From NCBI GenBank assembly GCA_002368735.1, contig DFEQ01000094.1, forward strand, positions 1 to 9,649: 9,649 bases of DNA, read 5' to 3'. The stretch's first letter is position 1. Each line of letters opens with the position of its first letter. Below, in pieces: positions 1 through 5,439 of this stretch. Origin of the DNA: Christensenella sp. UBA3798 (lineage in GTDB: Bacteria; Bacillota; Clostridia; Christensenellales; CAG-1252). The notes beneath the pieces were generated by a model. That model saw nothing but the letters and a program-made list of their open reading frames with translations, was not told the origin of the DNA and did no database searches. The position numbers were made by a program, and so were the translations under genes.

Positions 1-51
1 AATTTACTAAGTGTTCATACCGTTCTGAGACGTAGCGGACCACCCGAAGTC

Positions 52-68
52 TATGATATACTATCATA
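52..68. repeat. Perfect 7-bp inverted repeat, operator-like
   Basis: The + strand reads TATGATA-tac-TATCATA, two perfect 7-bp arms around a 3-bp centre. It overlaps the proposed -10 box (58-63) of a leftward promoter, the usual position for a repressor operator. It is AT-rich, so a chance palindrome is possible. No regulator can be named. Confidence 0.4.
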
Positions 69-86
69 TCCGCTAAGCGATTGCAA
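58..86 (-). promoter_or_regulatory. Probable leftward sigma-A promoter with extended -10
   Basis: On the minus strand TTGCAA (86-81, 4 of 6 matches to the -35 consensus) is followed by a 17-nt spacer and TAGTAT (63-58, 4 of 6 matches to the -10), with TGA directly in front of the -10 giving an extended -10 element. Transcription would start near position 51 and leave the window to the left. It lies 32 nt past the yraN stop, so it probably serves the next transcript, which is not visible. The first 50 nt of that transcript show no Shine-Dalgarno plus open frame: the ATG at 17-15 meets a stop after three codons. Confidence 0.42.
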
Positions 87-118
87 GCGTTTTTGCGGGG
101 TGATAATATATTTTTTTA

Positions 119-487
119 TTATTTAGAATATTTCGCCGCGTCGGCGAGGGTGAAAGCGCTTTCGATATGCTCTATCTCCCCGCGCAAAACCGACACGACG
201 TCAAAGCGGACGTCCTTTCCAAGCAGTCTGTGCTGCACGAGGTACTGCTCGGCGGTACGGCATATCTTCCGGACCTTTTGCGGGGTGACAGCTTCGATGG
301 GATAGCCGAAATCGGTGTTTTCGCGCGCTTTGACCTCCACAAAGACGATGGTCTCACCCTCCCTCGCGATGATATCTATCTCCCCGATCTGCCCTGCGTA
401 GTTCTCCTCGAGGATGGCGTATCCTTTGGCGCGGAGGTAGTCGCGCGCCGCCGTTTCGCCTCTGACCCAGACCTCTCGCTTATTCAT
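119..487 (-). CDS. yraN: YraN/UPF0102 family, PD-(D/E)XK nuclease-like protein
   Basis: This 122-residue protein matches the YraN/UPF0102 family of small nuclease-fold proteins, whose substrate and cellular role are not firmly known. The core motif is visible: GEIDIIAR at residues 35-42 supplies Asp38, and VFVEVKAR at 48-55 supplies Glu51 and Lys53, the expected metal-binding and catalytic set of a PD-(D/E)XK fold. The start chosen is the ATG at 487-485, giving MNKREVWVRGE, the usual family beginning. A further ATG at 493 and a TTG at 499 are possible, but they only add residues inside the rnhB overlap. No strong Shine-Dalgarno is seen (only a weak GTGGATG), and the gene overlaps the end of rnhB by 8 nt, so translational coupling is likely. 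It appears to be the last gene of the ylxM-led operon. No convincing terminator follows it. Confidence 0.92.
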   Translation of the reverse strand: MNKREVWVRGETAARDYLRAKGYAILEENYAGQIGEIDIIAREGETIVFVEVKARENTDFGYPIEAVTPQKVRKICRTAEQYLVQHRLLGKDVRFDVVSVLRGEIEHIESAFTLADAAKYSK

Positions 488-1097
488 CGTCATCCACAAA
501 ATGGGTGATGAAGCTGCGGCGATGGATAGGAGAGGGGCCCACCGTGCGGAGGGCGTCGATGTGCTCCTTGGTGCCGTAGCCCTTGTGCTTGCTGAACCCG
601 TACGCGGGATAGATGATATCGTACTCGCGCATCAGGCGGTCACGATACACCTTGGCAAGGATGGAAGCCGCCGCGATGGAGTAGGACAAAGCGTCCCCTT
701 TTATGATGGCTTTCGTAGGGACTTCAAGGGTGAGTTTGACCGCGTCCACAAGCACGATATCGGGGCGTACGGACAGCCCCATCACGCACTCCGTCATCGC
801 CTTTTTTGTGGCGCTCAGGATATTGATCTCGTCGATGACCTTCTCGTCCGCGAGGCATATCTTGTAGGCGATGGCTTTCTCGATGATCTTGTCGTATAAG
901 ATCTCACGCTTCTTCTCCGACACCTTCTTGCTGTCGTCTATCCCCTCGATGATATCGTCGAGAGGCATGATGACGGCTGCCGCCACAACGGGTCCCGCGA
1001 GGGGGCCGCGCCCCGCTTCGTCCATGCCGCCGATGAGGCGCGCTCCCGAAGCCAAAAGCTGCTTTTCAAAGGCAAGATTGTCTATTTCACCGTTCAT
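480..1097 (-). CDS. rnhB: Ribonuclease HII
   Basis: RNase HII cleaves the RNA strand of RNA-DNA hybrids and starts the removal of single ribonucleotides embedded in DNA. The 205-residue protein has the family signature GMDEAGRGPLAGP at residues 24-36, with Asp26 and Glu27 as the first two acidic catalytic residues. It also has DSKK (55-58), Asp118 in VLVDAV and Asp135 in IIKGD, which complete the DEDD metal site by hand alignment with E. coli RnhB. AASILAKVYRD (143-153) and YGFSKHKGYGT (166-176) are further family landmarks. The ATG at 1097-1095 has GGAGAT 8 nt upstream (1111-1106), inside rbgA. The gene overlaps rbgA by 11 nt at its start and yraN by 8 nt at its end. The rbgA-rnhB pairing is as in Bacillus subtilis. 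Confidence 0.97.
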   Translation of the reverse strand: MNGEIDNLAFEKQLLASGARLIGGMDEAGRGPLAGPVVAAAVIMPLDDIIEGIDDSKKVSEKKREILYDKIIEKAIAYKICLADEKVIDEINILSATKKAMTECVMGLSVRPDIVLVDAVKLTLEVPTKAIIKGDALSYSIAAASILAKVYRDRLMREYDIIYPAYGFSKHKGYGTKEHIDALRTVGPSPIHRRSFITHFVDDDE

Positions 1098-1935
1098 CGT
1101 CAGGCATCTCCAATATTATTTTTCCGAGGCGCAGTTTACGAAAGTCGTCTATCAAAGCGAGCGCCGCCTTGTCGATATCCTCCTCTCCGCCCTTTTTCAT
1201 AAAGCCGCGTTTCCCCGCGATGCTTGTTAGCACTTCGAGGGGAGTCCCCACCTCCTCCGCGCCGTAGCGGGATAGGATGGTCGATGGGTAATTTTGTCGT
1301 AAAAATCCGATAAATTCAAGGGACAATTCCGTCGTATCCACGACGGCGTCGCGCACCGCGCCGATAAAGGCAAGGTGCAGTCCCACGACCTCGCTCTTCA
1401 TGCTGTGACACAGCGTGCCGGGCGTGTCCAGGAGGGACAAGCCGCCCTCCAAACGCACCCATTGCTCCCCTTTGGTGACGCCGGGCTTATTCCCCGTCAC
1501 CGTCTTTTTGCCACGGCAGAGCGCGTTTATCAAGGTGGACTTGCCTGTATTCGGCATCCCTATGACCATCGCTTTCAGGGCATAATTGACCCCTTTCTGC
1601 CGATTTCTTTCGAGTTTTTCGCGGTTGATATCGCGGAGCGCGGCAAGCACCTTGGAGGCGTCCTTCCCAACCGTACTGGATATCGCAAGCGCCGTCATCC
1701 CGCGAGAGCGCAGGTAAGAGAGCCAGGCGTCCGCGGCAGATCTCTCCACGAGGTCGCACTTGTTGATGACGTATAAGACGGGCTTCATGCCTATCAGATC
1801 GTCAAATTCCGGGTTAATACAGGAAAAAGGAGCGCGTGCGTCGAGTACGTAGACCAGACTATCCACCCGCTTGATGCTCTCCTCCATTTGGCGCTTTGCC
1901 TTCGCCATGTGTCCCGGAAACCACTGTATCAGCAT
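1087..1935 (-). CDS. rbgA: Ribosome biogenesis GTPase RbgA (YlqF)
   Basis: RbgA is a circularly permuted GTPase that acts late in assembly of the 50S subunit. The 282-residue protein begins MLIQWFPGHMAKAKRQM, the family's typical N-terminus. The permuted motif order is visible: G4 as NKCD (58-61), G5 near AISS (84-87), then G1 as GMPNTGKST (126-134), G2 in GVTKG (152-156) and G3 as DTPG (170-173). The start is the ATG at 1935-1933. The frame is open 24 residues further upstream, but that extension (rich in Arg, Ala and Pro) lies inside trmD and is unlike the family. AGAGGA within the end of trmD can serve as ribosome binding site. Its ATG shares one base with the trmD stop (TAATG). Right after G3 the residues are TLCHS where B. 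subtilis RbgA has ILWPK. The gene that usually precedes it, rplS, is absent here. Confidence 0.95.
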   Translation of the reverse strand: MLIQWFPGHMAKAKRQMEESIKRVDSLVYVLDARAPFSCINPEFDDLIGMKPVLYVINKCDLVERSAADAWLSYLRSRGMTALAISSTVGKDASKVLAALRDINREKLERNRQKGVNYALKAMVIGMPNTGKSTLINALCRGKKTVTGNKPGVTKGEQWVRLEGGLSLLDTPGTLCHSMKSEVVGLHLAFIGAVRDAVVDTTELSLEFIGFLRQNYPSTILSRYGAEEVGTPLEVLTSIAGKRGFMKKGGEEDIDKAALALIDDFRKLRLGKIILEMPDDER

Positions 1936-2615
1936 TATTTCTTGTCCTCTTGGAGTAGGTCGGGGCGCAGCGCGCGCGTCAGTTCTATCTGCTTTTCGCG
2001 CCGCCATTTCGCGACCTCTCCGTGATTGCCGCCCACCAAAACCTCGGGCACCTTGAGCCCCATGAATTCCTGCGGGCGAGTGTATTGCGGATATTCGAGC
2101 AGCTTAGACGCGAAGCTCTCCTCCTCGGTGCTCTCCTCGCTCCCGAGCACGCCGTCCAAGTAGCGCGCGATGGCGTTGACGGTGACCATACAAGGGAGGT
2201 CGCCGCTCGTCAAGACGTAGTCGCCGATGGAGAGTTCCTCGTCGATGCAGAGGTCGATGACCCGCTGGTCCACCCCTTCGTAGCTGCCGCAAAGGAACAA
2301 AAGGTCCTGCTCCTTCGCGAGGGATACCACCCTATCCTGCGTGAGGGTAGCGCCTTTCGGCGAGAGGTATATCCTACGACACTTATGCTCGGGGTCTGCG
2401 TCCTTTATCGCGTCGTAGATGGGCTGCGGGGTCATCAGCATCCCCGCCCCGCCCCCGAAGGGTGCGTCGTCCACCTTCTTGTGCTTATCCAAAGAATAAT
2501 CGCGGATCTGATATAGTTCCAGCGAGAACTTCCCCGCCTTGAGAGCTTTGTCTATGATGCCGACCGTCAAGCCTGCGTACGCCTCGGGGAAGAGGGTGAG
2601 TACCTTAATGCGCAT
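1935..2615 (-). CDS. trmD: tRNA (guanine-N1)-methyltransferase
   Basis: TrmD transfers a methyl group from S-adenosylmethionine to N1 of G37, next to the anticodon, which guards against +1 frameshifting. It is a SPOUT-class dimer with a trefoil knot. In this 226-residue protein the landmarks run in order: VDDAPFGGGAGML (48-60), YLSPKGATLTQ (83-93), LCGSYEGVDQR (108-118), SIGDYVLTSGDLP (129-141), GVLGSEES (155-162) and LLEYPQYTRP (172-181). Hand alignment puts Glu166 at the position of the E. coli catalytic Asp169, Asn147 at Asp150, and SGDLP where GGELP is usual. The equivalent of Arg154 is kept as Arg151. The ATG at 2615-2613 is preceded by GAGGTGG (2628-2622) with a 6-nt spacer. It overlaps rimM by 11 nt and rbgA by 1 nt. 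Confidence 0.97.
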   Translation of the reverse strand: MRIKVLTLFPEAYAGLTVGIIDKALKAGKFSLELYQIRDYSLDKHKKVDDAPFGGGAGMLMTPQPIYDAIKDADPEHKCRRIYLSPKGATLTQDRVVSLAKEQDLLFLCGSYEGVDQRVIDLCIDEELSIGDYVLTSGDLPCMVTVNAIARYLDGVLGSEESTEEESFASKLLEYPQYTRPQEFMGLKVPEVLVGGNHGEVAKWRREKQIELTRALRPDLLQEDKK

Positions 2616-3102
2616 AGACAGCCACCTCGTTAAAGACCTGCTCGTCCACCGTCATCTTTCCCTCTTTGAGAGAAACGACAGCGTTGAGGCGCTTCAGATA
2701 GGGTATCATGACCCCCTTCTCGCCACCGATCTCGATGACGTCGGCGGTCTTGCCGCCCTTATATATCTCGGTGATGACGCCAACCGGCTTATCCCCCGCA
2801 TAGAGGGTCAAGCCCACGAGGTCGTCCACGAAATACTCGTTTTCCTTGAGTTTGTCCGCGTCGGCGCGCTCCACGTAAAGAGTCTTGCCGCGGAGGAGCT
2901 CCGCGTCGTCGCGCGTCAGGACGTTCTCTATCTTGGCGATGGCTCCCTCCCCGCCCTTCCTGGCGGAGATCTTCACCTTCATATTCTCGAGATACGCCGT
3001 TTTGACACGGCAAAAAAGTTCGGGGCTGTCCAATAGGACCGTGACCCGAACTTCGCCTTTGATGCCGTGGGGTTTAGTTATCTTTGCGATCGCTATCCTC
3101 AT
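2605..3102 (-). CDS. rimM: 16S rRNA processing protein RimM
   Basis: RimM helps assemble and mature the head of the 30S subunit, partly by binding ribosomal protein uS19. The 165-residue length fits the family. The N-terminal beta-barrel domain opens with KPHGIKGEVRV at residues 10-20, its signature. A PRC-barrel domain follows from about residue 89, beginning EYFVDDLVG, and ends near the C-terminus with MIPYLKRLNAVV (132-143). The ATG at 3102-3100 is required because the conserved N-terminus begins at once. GGGAAAG lies just upstream, within khpA. The frame overlaps khpA by 29 nt, which is long for a tandem pair, and overlaps trmD by 11 nt. The order khpA-rimM-trmD is standard for Bacillota. 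Confidence 0.96.
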   Translation of the reverse strand: MRIAIAKITKPHGIKGEVRVTVLLDSPELFCRVKTAYLENMKVKISARKGGEGAIAKIENVLTRDDAELLRGKTLYVERADADKLKENEYFVDDLVGLTLYAGDKPVGVITEIYKGGKTADVIEIGGEKGVMIPYLKRLNAVVSLKEGKMTVDEQVFNEVAVYAH

Positions 3103-3325
3103 CTCTTTCCCTGATCTCCACGTCGTAACGCTTGTTGCGCTTCGCCGCAGCCGCCTTGACGATGAGGCGGATGGCCTTGGCGGTCTTGCCGCCGCGACCG
3201 ATCACCCTGCCGATGTCGTCGGGAGAGAGCGTGATCGTGATGCAGCGATCCTTCTCGCTGATCGCGATGTCAAAGTCCGAGTTCCCCGTGAGGGACTCGA
3301 CGATGTAACCAATGAGCTCTTCCAT
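3074..3325 (-). CDS. khpA: KH-domain RNA-binding protein KhpA
   Basis: This 83-residue protein is a single type II KH domain of the KhpA (YlqC) family, small RNA chaperone-like proteins that in several Bacillota partner with KhpB and influence cell division and small-RNA regulation. The GxxG loop that grips RNA is GRGG at residues 43-46, within VIGRGGKTAKAIR. The family usually runs to about 75-80 residues. Here the last dozen residues (from Arg72) form a highly charged tail, and this tail is encoded by the segment shared with rimM. The ATG at 3325-3323 is preceded by AGGTGA (3336-3331), which touches the rpsP stop, leaving 11 nt between the genes. Its place between rpsP and rimM matches ylqC in B. 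subtilis. Confidence 0.95.
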   Translation of the reverse strand: MEELIGYIVESLTGNSDFDIAISEKDRCITITLSPDDIGRVIGRGGKTAKAIRLIVKAAAAKRNKRYDVEIRERDEDSDRKDN

Positions 3326-3336
3326 TTTACTTCACC

Positions 3337-3582
3337 TTATTCGCCGAAAACGCCCGCTTTCTTGAGGATCACTCTGACGGTGTCGGTGGGCTGAGCGCCG
3401 TTGGCGATCCACTTCTTTGCCTTTTCCACGTCCACCTTGACGGTCTCGGGGTTGGTCATGGGATCGTAGTAGCCGACCTGCTCGATGTACATGCCGTCCC
3501 TTGCCTTTCTGCTGTCGATAGCGACGATACGATAGCAAGGTACGCCCTTAGCGCCGATCCTAGTGAGTCTGAGTTTAACCAT
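3337..3582 (-). CDS. rpsP: 30S ribosomal protein bS16
   Basis: bS16 is a small-subunit protein that binds 16S rRNA early in assembly of the body domain. The 81-residue protein has the family start MVKLRLTRIGAKGVP, then CYRIVAIDSRKARDG (16-30) and GYYDP (37-41). Its length is normal. The ATG at 3582-3580 is supported by a strong GGAGGT (3596-3591) with an 8-nt spacer. The 32-nt gap after ffh is the widest in the nine-gene run and is AT-rich. A hairpin at the end of ffh stands just ahead of it, so its expression may be partly separated from ffh. Confidence 0.97.
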   Translation of the reverse strand: MVKLRLTRIGAKGVPCYRIVAIDSRKARDGMYIEQVGYYDPMTNPETVKVDVEKAKKWIANGAQPTDTVRVILKKAGVFGE

Positions 3583-3614
3583 TTGTGTATACCTCCGTAG
3601 TATATAATATCTTT

Positions 3615-4934
3615 TTAAAAGGGGAAGCCCCCTCTTTTTCCGTTTTTCATGCGACGCATCATCTCGCGCGATGCCTCGAACTGCTTGAGGAGCGAGTTGA
3701 CGTCTTGAAGTTCCACCCCGCTGCCCGCCGCAATGCGCTTCTTGCGGGATGCCTTGATGATATCGGGGTTGTCCCTCTCCTCCTGCGTCATGGATTGGAT
3801 GATCGCCTTGGTGCGGGCGAGCTTGTCTTCGTCCACGTTGAGGTCTTGATTACCGAGCTTGGCGGAAAGCCCCGGGATCATCTTCAACATAGAGGTCAAA
3901 GAACCCATCTTCTTCATCTTATCCAGCTGATCCAAGTAGTCCGAGAGGGTGAAGGACGCCTCGCGCATCTTTTTCTCGAGGGCGCGCGCCTCCTCCTCCG
4001 TATATGCCTCCTGCGCCTTTTCGATGAGGGTCAGGACGTCCCCCATGCCGAGGATCCTCGACGCCATGCGCTCGGGATGGAAGGGCTCGATGTCCCCCAT
4101 CTTTTCGCCCGTGCCGCAATAGCGCACGCTCTTACCGGTGACCGCCTTGATGGAGAGCGCCGCGCCGCCGCGGGTGTCGCCGTCCAGCTTGGTCAGGATC
4201 ACGCCCGTGATGTCGAGGAGCTCGTTGAACTTCTCCGCCACGTTGACCGCGTCTTGACCCGTCATGGAGTCCACGACGAGCAGGATCTCGGTGGGCTTCA
4301 AGTAGGCTTTGAGCTCCTTGAGTTCGTCCATCAGCGCTTCGTCGATGTGCAGGCGACCCGCGGTATCCACGACCAAAGTGTCGTAGCCGTTCTTCGCCGC
4401 CACATCCAAGGCGTGCTTCACGATCTTTAAGGGAGCTATCTGTCCCTCTTCGATGACGGGCACTCCCGCCTTCTCGCCCACGCGCTGGAGCTGTAGGATC
4501 GCCGCGGGACGATAGACGTCGCAGGCGACCAAGGCGGGCTTTTTGCCCCCTTTCTTCAGCATCATGCCGAGCTTGCCGCACATCGTGGTCTTACCACTGC
4601 CCTGCAAGCCGCACATCAGGATAATTGTGGGAGGTTTATCCGCCACCGCGAGCTTGGTGTGCTCCCCGCCGAGGAGAGCGATCAATTCTTCGTTGACGAT
4701 CTTGATGACCTGCTGGGTGGGGGTGAGGCTCTTCAAGACCTCCTCGCCGACCGCCTTCTCGGTGACCTTGGCGATAAAGTCCTTGACCACCGTAAAGTTG
4801 ACGTCCGCCTCGAGGAGAGCGATGCGCACCTCTCTCATTGCCTGCTTGATCTCTAGCTCGGTCAATGCGCCTTTGTTCTTCAGCTTGCTGAATATGTGGT
4901 TCAGCCTCAGTCCGAGACCTTCAAAAGCACCCAT
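3615..4934 (-). CDS. ffh: Signal recognition particle protein Ffh
   Basis: Ffh is the protein subunit of bacterial SRP: it binds signal sequences of nascent membrane and secreted proteins and, with SRP RNA, delivers the ribosome to FtsY at the membrane. The 439 residues show the N domain (about 1-95) and then the G domain, with P-loop GLQGSGKTT (109-117), the insertion-box motif DVYRPAA (139-145), G3 DTAGR (190-194), G4 TKLD (248-251) and GDTRGG (252-257). A methionine-rich M domain follows from about 328, including the SRP RNA-binding segment SRKKRIAAGSG (396-406). All expected motifs are intact. The ATG at 4934-4932 directly abuts the ylxM stop with no gap. GGAGGG in the end of ylxM is the ribosome binding site. 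The sequence ends in a short GKRGGFPF tail. Confidence 0.98.
   Translation of the reverse strand: MGAFEGLGLRLNHIFSKLKNKGALTELEIKQAMREVRIALLEADVNFTVVKDFIAKVTEKAVGEEVLKSLTPTQQVIKIVNEELIALLGGEHTKLAVADKPPTIILMCGLQGSGKTTMCGKLGMMLKKGGKKPALVACDVYRPAAILQLQRVGEKAGVPVIEEGQIAPLKIVKHALDVAAKNGYDTLVVDTAGRLHIDEALMDELKELKAYLKPTEILLVVDSMTGQDAVNVAEKFNELLDITGVILTKLDGDTRGGAALSIKAVTGKSVRYCGTGEKMGDIEPFHPERMASRILGMGDVLTLIEKAQEAYTEEEARALEKKMREASFTLSDYLDQLDKMKKMGSLTSMLKMIPGLSAKLGNQDLNVDEDKLARTKAIIQSMTQEERDNPDIIKASRKKRIAAGSGVELQDVNSLLKQFEASREMMRRMKNGKRGGFPF
3617..3636 (-). other. Hairpin at the 3' end of ffh, possible attenuator
   Basis: In the transcript the last codons of ffh form an 8-pair stem (four G-C pairs, then A-U, G-U, A-U, A-U) with loop GCUU. 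It ends in UUUU, which belongs to the stem and the stop codon, and AAAAAG follows. It resembles a weak intrinsic terminator or an mRNA-stability hairpin between ffh and rpsP. The lack of a free U-tract argues against efficient termination. The codons for Gly-Gly-Phe-Pro-Phe could explain the symmetry by chance. Confidence 0.3.
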
Positions 4935-5255
4935 TTATCCCTCCAATAGAGCGTAAACCGCCTTGAGCTTCTCGCGAAGGGTGGCGTCCTTCGCCGCCGC
5001 CTCGTCGAGCGCCGCCGTGATCTGCCGCTTCAGAGCGACCTTTCCGACTGCGTCCTCATACTTTTGCAGGGAGTCTGCGCCGTGCTTGACCGCGTCCAGC
5101 ACCGCCTGACGCGTCACACCGAACTCCTCCGCTACTTCCAAAAGAGACATATCCATCTCGACGTACATCGAGAGCATCTCGCGCTGTTTATCGGTCAATA
5201 GCGCGCCGTACTCCGATAGGAGCGAAGCTATCTTGACCCTGTCGCGAATGTCCAT
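4935..5255 (-). CDS. ylxM: YlxM/UPF0122 family HTH protein
   Basis: YlxM is a small helix-turn-helix protein related to sigma factor region 4. It is encoded beside ffh in many Bacillota and has been linked to the SRP pathway. Here it has 106 residues. YGALLTDKQREMLSMY (16-31) is the family hallmark, followed by the HTH SLLEVAEEFGVTRQAV (37-52). The C-terminal third is Ala/Lys/Glu-rich and probably helical. The ATG at 5255-5253 has a strong GGGGGAG just upstream. It is the first gene after a perfect-consensus promoter, and a 20-bp palindrome lies between promoter and start codon. A DNA-binding protein at the head of an operon that carries a palindrome at its start site suggests autoregulation, but this is inference. 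The stop codon touches the ffh start. Confidence 0.93.
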   Translation of the reverse strand: MDIRDRVKIASLLSEYGALLTDKQREMLSMYVEMDMSLLEVAEEFGVTRQAVLDAVKHGADSLQKYEDAVGKVALKRQITAALDEAAAKDATLREKLKAVYALLEG

Positions 5256-5266
5256 ATCTCCCCCCT

Positions 5267-5286
5267 GTAAAGCAATATTACTTTAC
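5267..5286. promoter_or_regulatory. 20-bp palindrome at the ylxM transcription start, candidate operator
   Basis: The minus strand reads GTAAAGTAATATTGCTTTAC: outer arms GTAAAG/CTTTAC are perfect, the central AATATT is self-complementary, and only one base pair of ten is mismatched. It begins 2 nt after the -10 box and covers the expected start point (about 5281-5283), a classic repressor position. It could also form a weak AU-rich hairpin in the 5' leader. Confidence 0.5.
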
Positions 5287-5288
5287 AC

Positions 5289-5317
5289 ATTATACACAGT
5301 AAAAAAAGCGCTGTCAA
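5289..5317 (-). promoter_or_regulatory. Consensus sigma-A promoter of the ylxM-ffh operon
   Basis: On the minus strand TTGACA (5317-5312) and TATAAT (5294-5289) are both perfect consensus hexamers with an ideal 17-nt spacer (5311-5295), which includes a T-tract. The predicted start lies about 27 nt upstream of the ylxM ATG. This is the only strong promoter seen in the window and should drive the nine genes down to yraN. A perfect promoter is unusually strong, which fits a need for negative control at the adjacent palindrome. Confidence 0.88.
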
Positions 5318-5328
5318 GCGTTTTTACT
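5298..5328 (-). terminator. Terminator-like hairpin overlapping the ylxM -35 box
   Basis: Read on the minus strand, the segment has arms AGTAAAAA and TTTTTACT (8 bp) enclosing CGCT-TGAC-AGCG, with three unpaired bases on the 3' side. A run of seven T follows the GC part. It could end transcripts arriving from the epimerase-EFR1 pair. The GC core is only 4 bp, so strength is uncertain. The -35 hexamer TTGACA forms the loop plus adjoining stem bases, so the same DNA would serve as terminator and promoter. Confidence 0.45.
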
Positions 5329-5348
5329 TAACAGTGCGAATTTTATCG

Positions 5349-5411
5349 GTGAATTGCGATCTGTGATCGCGTGAATTGACCTTACGGTCGTGAATTGCAC
5401 GCGACGCGTGC
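5349..5411. repeat. Three tandem hairpins with an identical GTGAATT spacer
   Basis: Three contiguous units each begin with GTGAATT (5349-5355, 5371-5377, 5390-5396) and continue with a perfect inverted repeat of different sequence: GCGATC-tgt-GATCGC, GACC-ttac-GGTC and GCACGC-gac-GCGTGC. Stems differ in every unit but keep full pairing, while the 7-nt spacer is invariant. On the transcribed minus strand the middle hairpin has loop GUAA, a GNRA tetraloop. An imperfect fourth hairpin (TGCTC-tgc-GAG-g-CA, 5419-5432) follows without a good GTGAATT. The array lies between the EFR1 stop codon and the ylxM promoter, so it would be in the 3' untranslated region of the EFR1 transcript. The function is unknown. 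Confidence 0.85.
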
Positions 5412-5439
5412 GTTTTGGTGCTCTGCGAGGCAATGAACA

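Noticed and set aside
87..118. Intrinsic terminator after yraN
   Set aside because: There is an AT-rich run but only a possible 4-bp GCAA/TTGC stem, and no properly placed GC-rich stem plus T-tract on the minus strand.
1936..2007. 24-residue N-terminal extension of RbgA
   Set aside because: It is inside trmD, rich in Arg/Ala/Pro and unlike RbgA, whose family N-terminus begins exactly at the ATG at 1935.
3585..4430. 281-codon open frame on the plus strand opposite ffh
   Set aside because: It is the antisense shadow of ffh codons. Ffh has every expected motif in the minus frame, and the plus frame shows no known domain and an Arg/His/Leu-rich composition typical of shadow frames.
5349..5411. 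CRISPR array interpretation of the GTGAATT repeats
   Set aside because: The repeated part is only 7 nt and the intervening parts are 12-15 nt perfect palindromes, not spacers of uniform length. No cas gene is present.
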